From: an uncultured Clostridia bacterium | GTDB taxonomy: Bacteria > Bacillota > Clostridia > Christensenellales > UBA1242 | NCBI GenBank assembly: GCA_944362965.1 | Contig: CALVTR010000008.1 | Span: 1-61,895, forward strand | Direction: 5' to 3' | Length of the DNA: 61,895 nucleotides | Part shown: in pieces, positions 26,624-35,482 of the stretch | Position numbering within the stretch: position 1 is the first letter of the stretch | Layout: each line of letters starts with the position of its first letter | The notes under the pieces: generated by a model | Database searches by the model: none | Told to the model about the DNA's origin: nothing | Seen by the model: only the letters and a program-made list of their open reading frames with translations | Translations under genes and position numbers: made by a program

Positions 26624-28147
26624 ATGAGTTTAAAAGTCAAATTAATTTCATGTATATCACTATTTATGCTTATGATAGGGGTGCTAATCATAGGCATGTT
26701 TGCAGCAACGCAACAACAACTTACAATGAAAGGTAGCGTAAGCTTTGTTGTGCCTGATAAGAGTCTGTATGTGAAAGAAGTTAGGATAAAGCAAGACATG
26801 GTATCAGAGCCTGAGAGTATAAGCAGTTTTATGCCAGGATACATAAATGGTGAGTTTAACTTGGATTTGACAGGAATAACCGACGTCAACACCTATGGCT
26901 CTTTTACCTTGTATTTTGATATTATAAACACAACAGAAAGCTATTGGCAAATAGCGGACGTGGATTTAGGAGACCTAACAAATGACGGTGTGTCAGAAGA
27001 GCATGGTGGAATAGTAAGAGTGAATGAATTAATAGACACGGATGATGATGGCTATAAAAACTTTGACCCTTCAACTCCAATAGACGGCACACTGACTTTA
27101 ACAATCATAGCACCAAATGTAGACGCAGACAATCCTGTTGTTTTAGATGGAATAGTTTTCACAATAAATGTATTTACACCACCAATGGTTGAGACAATAG
27201 TAGTAGGGCAAACAGCTACCGGAGAGATGCTAGGCACAGCTGAAAGTGGAGGCTATGCAATGGTTGGAGAAGAAGTCACCTTGCATGCAGGCTTTACAGG
27301 CAATGCAGATGCCGATTTCTTAGGTTGGAGAGCAGGAAGTGAAACAGGAGAACTTGTATCAACTCTTACAGACTATAACTTCACCTTCACAGAGAATTCA
27401 CCAACAACCTATTATGCAATATTTGAAACAGCAAATAGTAATTTGACATATCGTTATACCACTTCATCAGGCACAGCAAGTGTATCAGATTGCGTTACAA
27501 GTGCAACTGAAGTAACAATCTCATCAGCAATATATAGAACTTCCCGTTTACCTTATGAATTTAGTGTGACAAGTATAGGTGATGGTGCTTTCAATGGTTG
27601 CACTAGTTTAACAAATATAACAATTCCATCAAGCGTGACAAGTATAGGCAGTGGTGCTTTCTCTAGTTGTAGTGAACTTGAAGCAATAATAGTAGAAGAA
27701 GGAAATACAGTATATCATAGTGATGGGAATTGCTTAATAGAAACGGCAAGTGGAACGCTTATTGTAGGTTGCAAAAATTCAGTAATGCCAACAGATGGAA
27801 GTGTGACAAGTATAGGTGAAAGTGCTTTCTCTGGTTGCAGTGGACTCACAAGTATAGCAATTCCAAACAGTGTGACAAGTATAGGTAATTCTGCTTTCTA
27901 TGGTTGCAGTAGTTTAACAAGTATAGAAATTCCAGATAGCGTGACAAGTATAGGAGCTCAAGCTTTCTATGGTTGCAGTGGGTTAAGAACAATAATAATC
28001 AATGCGATAGAACCGCCGACACTTGGAAGCAGCGCAATAGATACCAGATATGTAACAGAAATTCTTGTTCCTGCAGAGAGTGTTGCAGATTATCAGAGTG
28101 CAAGTGGTTGGGCAGATTTTGCAGATATAATTTCTGCTATTGCATAA
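26624..28147 (+). CDS. Secreted BspA-like LRR surface protein 2
   Basis: 507 aa, GAAGGAGAA before ATG 26624. Signal/anchor at residues about 5-28; the N-terminal beta domain, DTDDDGYKNFD loop and FLGW...TTYYAIF repeat are closely related to protein 1. The LRR block has repeats 'SIEIPDSVTSIGAQAFYGCSGL'. It ends in a cap 'IIINAIEPPTLGSSAIDTRYVTEILVPAESVADYQSASGWADFADIISAI' that recurs in protein 3 and, diverged, in the integrative element's LRR protein. Codons in the LRRs are repetitive (GTGACAAGTATAGG), favouring recombination between copies. Confidence 0.87.
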   Translation: MSLKVKLISCISLFMLMIGVLIIGMFAATQQQLTMKGSVSFVVPDKSLYVKEVRIKQDMVSEPESISSFMPGYINGEFNLDLTGITDVNTYGSFTLYFDIINTTESYWQIADVDLGDLTNDGVSEEHGGIVRVNELIDTDDDGYKNFDPSTPIDGTLTLTIIAPNVDADNPVVLDGIVFTINVFTPPMVETIVVGQTATGEMLGTAESGGYAMVGEEVTLHAGFTGNADADFLGWRAGSETGELVSTLTDYNFTFTENSPTTYYAIFETANSNLTYRYTTSSGTASVSDCVTSATEVTISSAIYRTSRLPYEFSVTSIGDGAFNGCTSLTNITIPSSVTSIGSGAFSSCSELEAIIVEEGNTVYHSDGNCLIETASGTLIVGCKNSVMPTDGSVTSIGESAFSGCSGLTSIAIPNSVTSIGNSAFYGCSSLTSIEIPDSVTSIGAQAFYGCSGLRTIIINAIEPPTLGSSAIDTRYVTEILVPAESVADYQSASGWADFADIISAIA

Positions 28148-28454
28148 AACTAAATATATTTAAAATAAATAAAAATAAAAAAATCTTCTATTTTTTTGGG
28201 GTGAACTTCATTAATATAGGAGATTTTTTTGATTAAAGTGCTTATAAATTTCCTTACTTCATTTAAGATAATTTTAAGGTGGGCTTTTTCTGCCTAGCAT
28301 ATGATAAAAATATTATTTTGCTTAATAAAAATTTTAAATAATTTATTTTTTTCAAAATTGAATTGATTTTGAGTAAAAAATATTACAAAATTTTGCGTTT
28401 ATATATTGACTAAAAGTTTGAGAAGTGACATAATATATACAAAGGAGAAATGGT
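28148..28454 (+). promoter_or_regulatory. Terminator of LRR gene 2 and promoter of the next gene
   Basis: The stem AAAAAATCTTCTAT / ATAGGAGATTTTTTT (28178-28230) terminates transcription. TTGACT (28406-28411), 17 nt, CATAAT (28429-28434) and AAAGGAG (28441-28447) start the 28455 gene. The rest is featureless A/T. Confidence 0.7.
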
Positions 28455-28688
28455 ATGAAGAGTTTTGTAAGAGCTATGGATAACCTTCCACTTATCGTAA
28501 AAATTATCTTGGCATTGCCTATGATAGATATCGTATGGGTGGTATATAGACTTATAAAGTCAATAAGCAATGAAAATGTTTTAGGCATTGTGCTTGGTGT
28601 TTTGCTTTTATTTATTGGTATTCCATTTTTATGGCTTATTGATATAATCACACTCATTATCAACAATAATGTTTTGTGGTTTGACTAA
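28455..28688 (+). CDS. Small two-helix membrane protein
   Basis: 77 aa. Two hydrophobic segments (about residues 13-33 and 42-70) with 'LPLIVKIILALPMIDIVWVVYRLIKSI' resembling small uncharacterised membrane proteins of gut Bacillota. Own promoter and AAAGGAG. Function unknown. Confidence 0.65.
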   Translation: MKSFVRAMDNLPLIVKIILALPMIDIVWVVYRLIKSISNENVLGIVLGVLLLFIGIPFLWLIDIITLIINNNVLWFD

Positions 28689-28710
28689 AAAGGCTACAAA
28701 TTAAGCAAAG

Positions 28711-28740
28711 ATAAGAAGGCAAAAGCTCTTCTTATTTTTT
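28711..28740 (+). terminator. Rho-independent terminator
   Basis: ATAAGAAG / CTTCTTAT with T-run following. Confidence 0.8.
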
Positions 28741-28878
28741 ATTGTAAAAATTTTTGTAAATTAGATAAAAATGTGTATAATAATTATAGATAAAGACAAA
28801 ATTTTACATATTTAGATGTGATAAAACTATCCACAAGGCAAAATTAAACTTAGCAATACATATTAAAAGGAGATACTT

Positions 28879-29625
28879 ATGAATAATCTTTATGGGCCAT
28901 TTGATTATGATGACGATGACGACGATGACGATTTTGATGATGACGAAGATTTTGACGATGACGACGATGATGACGACGGTTGGAACGGGCATTTTGGAGA
29001 AGATGATGGCTTAGACGATGATGACGACGACAAAGACGACGATGATGACAATGACGAAGACGATGATAAAGACGAAGACAAAGATGACGATGGCGAAGGT
29101 GATGGCTTTGGGGAAGATATAGGCGATGGCTTTGGAGACGAGCAAAATCCAGATGGAACGGACGCAGATAACCCCGACGACGAAGATGGGAAAAAGAAGA
29201 AAAAGAGAAAAAATGACGATGAGGACGTTGACGTTGAAGGCAAAGGTGAGTTTGGCGGTGAGAATAAAAGAATTGAAAAGGCAATAAAGAGAAACGCAAA
29301 TACATTTACAACATGGGCAGGAATGCTAGCGGTTGGAAATCACCCAGTTGCAACATGTCCTAGTTGCCATAGGAAATCAATCTATATGAGCAAGACCGCA
29401 ACCGATTTGCTAACCTTTGGGCTTGGTGCAATGATTATTGGTGTGGGATTTAGGTTTGTTTTCTTCTGTATGAATAATTATGATGAATGCAAATATAGTT
29501 ATCAAAATGGGAAGTGTTTTTTCTCAGAAACCGCAAAACCTACATTTGAAAGTGGGGCAAGAAACTATCCTTTAGCCATGTTTAGAAATTGTGACAAAAA
29601 ATCTGTAAAAAAGAAAAAGAGATAG
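28879..29625 (+). CDS. Poly-aspartate protein with zinc-ribbon-like motif and membrane segment
   Basis: 248 aa, AAAAGGAGA before ATG 28879. Residues about 9-125 are an extreme acidic tract (runs of up to eight Asp, few other residues), then KKKKKRK. The ordered C-terminal part has CPSCHRKS (half zinc ribbon, about residue 168), a hydrophobic helix 'LLTFGLGAMIIGVGFRFVFF' and further Cys residues, ending KKKKR. The acidic tract could bind Ca2+ or interact with basic partners. No family recognised. GA(C/T) repeats make the gene prone to slippage. Confidence 0.65.
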   Translation: MNNLYGPFDYDDDDDDDDFDDDEDFDDDDDDDDGWNGHFGEDDGLDDDDDDKDDDDDNDEDDDKDEDKDDDGEGDGFGEDIGDGFGDEQNPDGTDADNPDDEDGKKKKKRKNDDEDVDVEGKGEFGGENKRIEKAIKRNANTFTTWAGMLAVGNHPVATCPSCHRKSIYMSKTATDLLTFGLGAMIIGVGFRFVFFCMNNYDECKYSYQNGKCFFSETAKPTFESGARNYPLAMFRNCDKKSVKKKKR

Positions 29626-29667
29626 AAAAAAGATAACGGCTTAAAAAGTGGTCGTTATCTTTTTTTT
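29626..29667. terminator. Terminator between convergent genes
   Basis: AAAAAAGATAACG / CGTTATCTTTTTTTT; symmetric enough to serve both strands. Confidence 0.8.
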
Positions 29668-29709
29668 AAAAATAAAATACTTACGTTTTATTTTTGCTTT
29701 AATTTTTAC

Positions 29710-31197
29710 TTAACTTTCATAAAGATTGTTATTTAAAAACACAGGCTCGCAAGTGATATTTATGCCAAGTTTTTTAAGTGTCTGCTCTTCTGCTGGGCTT
29801 AAGATGTATGTGCAGTGTGCCTCGCAGCCGCTTAGGGCTTCAAGTTTTTTGATTGCCTTCTTTGCTTTTTGATTGTTATGTGATGAAATAGAAAGGGCTA
29901 TAAGCACATCGTCAAGTGTTAGCACGCTGCTTGTTGCGTGAAGATACTGCGTTCTAAGCTTGGTGATAGGAAGGAGTATATCGTCTGAGATTATGTCAAA
30001 ATCATCTCCCATTCCTGCAAGAGTGCGGAGTGCGTTCAAGACAACTGCTGCACTTGCTGACACAATCTTTTTATTCTTTCCGTATACGATTTCACCATTT
30101 GGCAGCTGGAGAGCAACGCATGGATAGCCACAAGATTTGCTCATTTTTTTAGATTTTCCCACAACGGCAAGGTAGTCAGGAGTGAGTTCAAGTTCTGCCA
30201 TAAGATATTTTGTTCTCTCAACTGTATCAAAAGATGCTTGTCCGCGTTTGTAATCACATTCTGATTTTAAATAGCGTCTTACAACTTCCTTTTTTGCCGC
30301 CTTTTCAACAACAGCCTCATTTGTTATTGCACTTGCCACCATATTGACACCCATGTCAGTTGGAGATTTATATATTTCCTTGCCTGTGATTTTTTTGAGT
30401 ATATTTTTAAGCACAGGGAAAACTTCAATATCTCTGTTATAGTTGACTGAAAGAATGCCATATTCACTGAAGTGATATGGGTCTATTTGATTGATATCTT
30501 TAAGGTCAGCAGTTGCGGATTCATAGGCGATATTGAGTGGGTGTTTAAGCGGAAGATTCCACACAGGGAAGGTCTCAAATTTTGCATAGCCTGCCTTTAT
30601 TCCATGCTTATAGTCGTGATACATTTGACTTAAGCAGGTTGCAAGTTTTCCGCTTGATGGACCGGGTGCTGTGACAACAACAAGTGGTCTTGTGGTTTCA
30701 ATATATGGGTTTGCACCATAGCCTTCGTCAGAAACAATAACATCAACTTCACTAGGATAGCCTTTAGTGTAGCGATGAAAGTATACCTTCTCGCCGTGTT
30801 GCTCAAGTTTTTGTGCAAATTTTGTTGCACTTGATTGACCTTTATATAAGGTTATAACAATGGAAGAAACATAAAGCCCAAGTGCCCTTAAGTTGTCAAT
30901 CAGCCTGAGCATTTCGTTGTCGTAGCTTAGCCCTAGGTCCGCTCTAACTCTATTTTTTTCAATGTCGTTTGCTGATATACAGAAGATTATTTCAACATGT
31001 TCCTTAAGCTTTGTAAGCAGTTTTGTTTTAATATTAGGGTCAAAGCCAGGCAAAACTCTAGCCGCATGCAGATCGTCAAACAGCTTGCCGCCAAACTCTA
31101 GATAAAGTTTGTTGTTAAACATCTTAATTCGCTCAAGTATCTTTTCACTTTGAAGTTTAATATAAAGATCATTGTCAAATCCTATTTCTTTGCTCAT
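29710..31197 (-). CDS. DUF1846 family protein
   Basis: 495 aa, the usual family length. Conserved start 'IGFDNDLYIKLQSEKILERIKMFNNKLYLEFGGKLFDDLHAARVLPGFDPN', 'VTAPGPSSGKLATCLSQMYHD' (nucleotide-binding-like) and 'DMGVNMVASAI'. Widespread in Bacillota; structures exist but the reaction is unknown. ATG 31197 overlaps the stop of the glycosyltransferase (ATGA), so both are one operon. Confidence 0.9.
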   Translation of the reverse strand: MSKEIGFDNDLYIKLQSEKILERIKMFNNKLYLEFGGKLFDDLHAARVLPGFDPNIKTKLLTKLKEHVEIIFCISANDIEKNRVRADLGLSYDNEMLRLIDNLRALGLYVSSIVITLYKGQSSATKFAQKLEQHGEKVYFHRYTKGYPSEVDVIVSDEGYGANPYIETTRPLVVVTAPGPSSGKLATCLSQMYHDYKHGIKAGYAKFETFPVWNLPLKHPLNIAYESATADLKDINQIDPYHFSEYGILSVNYNRDIEVFPVLKNILKKITGKEIYKSPTDMGVNMVASAITNEAVVEKAAKKEVVRRYLKSECDYKRGQASFDTVERTKYLMAELELTPDYLAVVGKSKKMSKSCGYPCVALQLPNGEIVYGKNKKIVSASAAVVLNALRTLAGMGDDFDIISDDILLPITKLRTQYLHATSSVLTLDDVLIALSISSHNNQKAKKAIKKLEALSGCEAHCTYILSPAEEQTLKKLGINITCEPVFLNNNLYES

Positions 31198-32384
31198 TTT
31201 TGTTTCTCCTTTGCTTTTTTATTTTGTTCAATCATTGTAACAATAATATTATAGATTTCATCAGCACTCTTGTCCCATGTTCTATAGAGCTCAGTGCGAA
31301 CGTTCTTGCTTATTTTGCTATAAAGTTCTTCGTCGGTGAGTGCATCTAAGATGAGTTTTGCATACAGATTTTTGTCATCTTTTGAAATATAGCCTGTCTC
31401 GTTGTCAATTATTCCAGAGGCAGCACCAGTGCTATCTAAAAAGACAGTTGGCGTGCCTTGCGATGCAGCTTCAATTTTTACAATTCCGTCTGTATCGTAT
31501 TTTGATGGGAATAAGAATAAATCACTTCGAGCATAGATTGCTTTTAGAAGTTCTTTATCAGTAATCTTTCCTGTGAAAATAACAAACTTTTCAAGCCCAA
31601 GCTCCATTGCCTTCTTTTTAAAATACTCTTCATCATTTCCACAGCCCACAATCAGCATTTTGAAGTTTTGAAAATCATTTTTTAAAACTTGAAGTGATTC
31701 AAGTATAAAATCTATATTCTTAAGCTTATTTAGCCGTCCGACATAAAGTAGTATTTTTTCACCAGGTGATAGCTTGAATTTTTCATTGACAACTTTGCAC
31801 GCTTTTTCGCTGTCACTCACTGGCGTCATATCAGTTGCATTATGCACAACTGTGATAGGCGGCTTTAATTTATAGTCATTTTTAAAAAGGTCTCGCGTAT
31901 ATTCATTGACGGCTATGGCAAAGTCGCATTTATTAAAATTTTTCAAGAATGTTTTTAACAATATTTTTGTAAGTAGTTTTGAATGTGTTGCGTTATATAT
32001 GTCTCGTTTATATTGTGAGTGAAGATGGCAAAGGGCGGGGATGTGGTGTTTTTTCGCATATTTGATTGCAGCACCTGCCATATATGTTGGCGAGTGGCAG
32101 TAGACAAGGTCTAACTTGCTGTTTTTTAACTCTTTTTTGAATTTTTTGTCAAAAAAGGGCATAGGAAGGTCATAATCTAGCGATCCAAGTGGGCGAGATT
32201 TAGAACGAACCACTTTATAAGGGTGTTCTATTGTGTCTTCAGTCTCACCTGACATCTTAACTGTAAACACTGTTATATCAAGCCTGTCCTTCAGCGTTCT
32301 AGCCAGATTATCAACCACTGTTATAACGCCGTCAACCATAGGATAAAAAGCATCTATAAAAATTCCGATCTTATATTTGTCCAT
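31194..32384 (-). CDS. Family 4 glycosyltransferase, probably lipid-linked
   Basis: 396 aa GT-B enzyme: N-terminal 'KIGIFIDAFYPMVDGVITVVDNLA', acceptor-side 'CHSPTYMAGAAIKYAKK', C-terminal UDP-sugar site 'ILLYVGRLNKLKNIDFILESL' and 'YDTDGIVKIEAASQGTPTVF' (conserved acidic pair). This subgroup includes diacylglycerol glucosyltransferases, so membrane glycolipid synthesis is likely; the sugar and acceptor cannot be read from sequence. The co-transcribed DUF1846 gene follows. Confidence 0.8.
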   Translation of the reverse strand: MDKYKIGIFIDAFYPMVDGVITVVDNLARTLKDRLDITVFTVKMSGETEDTIEHPYKVVRSKSRPLGSLDYDLPMPFFDKKFKKELKNSKLDLVYCHSPTYMAGAAIKYAKKHHIPALCHLHSQYKRDIYNATHSKLLTKILLKTFLKNFNKCDFAIAVNEYTRDLFKNDYKLKPPITVVHNATDMTPVSDSEKACKVVNEKFKLSPGEKILLYVGRLNKLKNIDFILESLQVLKNDFQNFKMLIVGCGNDEEYFKKKAMELGLEKFVIFTGKITDKELLKAIYARSDLFLFPSKYDTDGIVKIEAASQGTPTVFLDSTGAASGIIDNETGYISKDDKNLYAKLILDALTDEELYSKISKNVRTELYRTWDKSADEIYNIIVTMIEQNKKAKEKQK

Positions 32385-32535
32385 GAAAAATCCTCTTTAA
32401 TAAGTATAGTAATTTTTAGGATTTTTTCATAGTAATTTTATAATTTTGTCAATATTTTTTATAATGTTTTGCTCTTTTTCATAAAGTATGCTAAAATACT
32501 ATGGAACAATTTTAATAACATTTAAGGAGTATATA

Positions 32536-33408
32536 ATGAGTAAAATAGCAATAGTAACAGACAGCAATGCAGGAATTTCACAAAAGAAAGCACAGGAACT
32601 AGGCTGTGTTTATGTTATTCCTATGCCATTTACAATAGACGGAGAAGAGTATTTTGAAGATATAAACCTGTCGCAAGAAGAGTTCTATCAAAAACTCACA
32701 AATGATGCAGATATCTCAACATCTCAGCCAGCTATTGGCGGTATCACAGAACTATGGGACAGGCTTTTAAAAAGTTATGACTATATTTTGCATATTCCTA
32801 TGTCTAGTGCACTTAGTATGTCCTGCGAGACTGCTAAGAATTTTGCAAAGGACTATAATGGCAAGGTGCTTGTTGTTGACAATAAAAGGATTTCAGTCAC
32901 ACAAAAGCAATCTGTTCTTGATGCTTTAACACTTATAAAGCAAGGTAAGACCGCACAAGAGATTTATGAAGTTTTAGTTGAAACTGCAGCTGATTCAAGC
33001 ATATATATCATGGTTGACACGCTTAAATATCTTAAGAAGGGTGGAAGGGTCACACCAGCGGCTGCCGCTATAGGAACAGTGCTTGGAATCAAACCTGTTC
33101 TTCAAATTCAAGGTGGCAAACTTGACAGCTTTGCAAAGGTGAGAAGTGAAAAAGTTGCAAAAAATAAGATGATTGAAGCAGTTAAAAACGACCTTAAAAC
33201 ACGCTTTAAAGAATATTATGAAAATGGTGAAATGGAGCTTTTTATGGCTTACACAAATTGCCATGACAAGATTATGCAGTTTACAGAAGAAGTAAAAAAG
33301 GCTTTTCCTGATGTCACACTTACGCACATTGACCCGCTTTCACTCAGTGTATCATGTCATATCGGCAGTGGTGCAATCGCCATTGCTTGTTGCAGAGTTT
33401 TGAAATAA
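32536..33408 (+). CDS. DegV family fatty-acid-binding protein
   Basis: 290 aa from ATG 32536 (TTAAGGAGTATATA upstream); the earlier codon at 32488 lies within the promoter (TAAAAT). 'KIAIVTDSNAGISQKKAQELG', 'SQPAIGGITELWDRLL', 'IPMSSALSMSCETAKNFA', 'DTLKYLKKGGRVTPAAAAIGTVLGIKPVLQ' and C-terminal 'HIGSGAIAIAC' define DegV/FakB-type proteins that bind a fatty acid. FakB partners with the kinase FakA, which is not in this window. Followed 12 nt later by an SDR gene, so likely one operon. Confidence 0.92.
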   Translation: MSKIAIVTDSNAGISQKKAQELGCVYVIPMPFTIDGEEYFEDINLSQEEFYQKLTNDADISTSQPAIGGITELWDRLLKSYDYILHIPMSSALSMSCETAKNFAKDYNGKVLVVDNKRISVTQKQSVLDALTLIKQGKTAQEIYEVLVETAADSSIYIMVDTLKYLKKGGRVTPAAAAIGTVLGIKPVLQIQGGKLDSFAKVRSEKVAKNKMIEAVKNDLKTRFKEYYENGEMELFMAYTNCHDKIMQFTEEVKKAFPDVTLTHIDPLSLSVSCHIGSGAIAIACCRVLK

Positions 33409-33420
33409 AAAAGGTGAAAT

Positions 33421-34227
33421 ATGAAAAATAAACTTAAGGGCAAGGTTGCCGTTATAACAGGTGCAAGCAGCGGTATAGGCTTTTCAATAGCAAAGTATTT
33501 TAATAAATATGGTATCATTGTCTATGATATATCAAGAACAATAAAAGAGCATTCCGAAATTAAGTCTGCTTGCAGCTGTGATGTCAATGCCACCGAGAAG
33601 ATTGACAATATTTTGAAAGAAATATTTGAAAAAGAAAAACATATTGATATCTTTGTAAACAATGCAGGTTTTGGTATTGCTGGAGCGATTGAAAACGCAA
33701 AACCTGAGAATATCTATGCTATCACAAACACCAATCTTGCTGCCGTTATGGCGCTAAGCGGACTGGCTGTTAAATATCTAAAGGCGAGCGGTGGTGGAAA
33801 TATAATCAACATCTCATCAGTTGGCGGCGTTATACCACTTCCTGTGCAAGCTGCTTATAGTGCAACAAAGGCAGGCGTTGAAGTCTTTTCACGCGCTCTT
33901 GCAAATGAAGTCAAACCTTATAAGATTAAGGTCACCACAATCTTGCCAGGCGACACAAAAACTTCCTTCACATCTTCAAGAATAATTGACAACGAGGGCA
34001 ACACAAAAGAGCAAGAGAAGATTGCAAAATCCATTAAAAAGGTTGAAAAAGACGAACAAACAGGAAAAAGTCCAGACACGGTGGGCAGGGCGGCTGTTAA
34101 AATTTTGAAAAAGAAAAACCCGCCACTAAGAAAGACCATAGGCTTTTTCTATAAATGCGCAGTATTTCTTCCAAGGATTTTGTCAACTAAACTTGTAAAT
34201 TATATAGTTAGAAAATTGTATCTATAA
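33421..34227 (+). CDS. Short-chain dehydrogenase/reductase
   Basis: 268 aa. Rossmann motif GASSGIGFSI (TGxxxGxG, about residue 14), NNAG (about 80), catalytic S...YSATK (Ser about 139, Tyr about 152, Lys about 156) and 'LPGDTKTSF'. NAD(P)-dependent oxidoreductase with unknown substrate. AAGGTG before ATG 33421. The pairing with DegV and the long basic, hydrophobic C-terminus (FFYKCAVFLPRIL) would fit a lipid-related, membrane-associated role (inference). Confidence 0.88.
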   Translation: MKNKLKGKVAVITGASSGIGFSIAKYFNKYGIIVYDISRTIKEHSEIKSACSCDVNATEKIDNILKEIFEKEKHIDIFVNNAGFGIAGAIENAKPENIYAITNTNLAAVMALSGLAVKYLKASGGGNIINISSVGGVIPLPVQAAYSATKAGVEVFSRALANEVKPYKIKVTTILPGDTKTSFTSSRIIDNEGNTKEQEKIAKSIKKVEKDEQTGKSPDTVGRAAVKILKKKNPPLRKTIGFFYKCAVFLPRILSTKLVNYIVRKLYL

Positions 34228-34260
34228 TAAAAATTTTAAATTTTATTTTAGATTTAAAAT

Positions 34261-34309
34261 AAAAAACTTTATCTTATAAACCTATCGTTTAATTTGATAA
34301 AGCTTTTTT
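34261..34309. terminator. Bidirectional terminator
   Basis: AAAAAACTTTATC / GATAAAGCTTTTTT between convergent SDR and yitT genes. Confidence 0.75.
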
Positions 34310-34311
34310 CT

Positions 34312-35352
34312 TTATTCGGATTTTTTATAGCAAAGATATTTCTTTTTTCTTTTTAGTATTTTTTCTTTTGTGACCTTTGTTTTTATTGAATATTTATTTT
34401 TTGTTTTTAAAATATTTTTGGCATTTGTAACCTTATGTTTAAATATAGAAGCTTCCATCATAAAGTTGCCATCGCCTAAAGTTTCTGAAACAGCTGAAGA
34501 AAAAACAAAAGCGTTTTCATCAATCTCTTTGATAAGTTTTTTCATTTCGTGGGCTTGTCCTTTCGGAATAAGTGAAAGAAGCATTGCTTTTTCCTTGTGA
34601 GAGAACATCCCTTCTGCATCAATTTTAGTCACTCCGCGATGGAATTTATTTAAAATAGCTTCTGCAACTTCTTTATCTTTGTCGCAAATAATATAGAAAG
34701 ACACCACGCGTTTTGAGTCGTCAAGCACAAGATTAGTTGCCATAGAACTTATAATTGTCATAATAAGTGCATAAAGACCAATATATAAACTTCCCGTTGA
34801 GATAACACTTAAAACAATAACTACTGCATTTATGCCGAGCAGGCAATAGCCTGTTTTAATTGCAGGGAAAAACTTGTTAATAAGTGCACCTAGAACATCG
34901 CTTCCGCCAGTAGAGCCACCATATCGCAGTGCAAGCCCAATAGTCAGTCCCATTATCATACCACCAACGATACAATAAAGAAGTAGGTCGGCATTTTCAA
35001 CATCCGCAAGTCCAGGTATTGCTCCAAATTGCATGCTGAGTGTATAACAACCTATTCCAACACCTGATAGAATAAGAAACTTCCAACCAAAAACCTTAAG
35101 AGCAACAGCAAATAAAATAACGTTGATAACAAGATAGATGACGGATGTTGGTATGTTTATGTCACCCATTAAAAACAAATTATGCACAACTAAAGAAAAG
35201 CCTGAAATGCCCGTAGGGATTATTCCAACGGACTCAAAAAATGTTTTAAAAGCAGTGCCACCTAAAAGTCCAGCAAAGGCAATAATAAGAATTTGCATAA
35301 TAAATTTGGCAACATTTTTATTTATTTTTTTATTTTTCGTTTTATTATTCAT
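34312..35352 (-). CDS. YitT family membrane protein (DUF161/DUF2179)
   Basis: 346 aa. Five to six hydrophobic segments ('IIAFAGLLGGTAFKTFFESVGIIPTGISG', 'YGGSTGGSDVLGALINKFFP'), then the cytoplasmic DUF2179 domain 'RVVSFYIICDKDKEVAEAILNKFHRGVTKIDAEGMFSHKEKAMLLSLIPK'. Putative transporter of unknown substrate. A very basic tail (LKRKKKYLCYKKSE) extends beyond the usual end. Own AT-rich promoter region; weak ribosome site. Confidence 0.88.
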   Translation of the reverse strand: MNNKTKNKKINKNVAKFIMQILIIAFAGLLGGTAFKTFFESVGIIPTGISGFSLVVHNLFLMGDINIPTSVIYLVINVILFAVALKVFGWKFLILSGVGIGCYTLSMQFGAIPGLADVENADLLLYCIVGGMIMGLTIGLALRYGGSTGGSDVLGALINKFFPAIKTGYCLLGINAVVIVLSVISTGSLYIGLYALIMTIISSMATNLVLDDSKRVVSFYIICDKDKEVAEAILNKFHRGVTKIDAEGMFSHKEKAMLLSLIPKGQAHEMKKLIKEIDENAFVFSSAVSETLGDGNFMMEASIFKHKVTNAKNILKTKNKYSIKTKVTKEKILKRKKKYLCYKKSE

Positions 35353-35482
35353 AATTAAGAATATATCATTTTTTATAAATTTTTAAAAATAAATTAGCAA
35401 TTTTTTTATTATTTTTGATAATTTTTTGATATTTATTTTAATTTATTGACTTATTTTTTAAATTATTGTATACCTTATATAT

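Noticed and set aside
28877-29305. Long reading frames opposite the poly-Asp gene (Ser-rich and His/Arg-rich)
   Set aside because: They are complements of GAY repeats, lack ribosome sites and have extreme composition; artefacts of the repeat.
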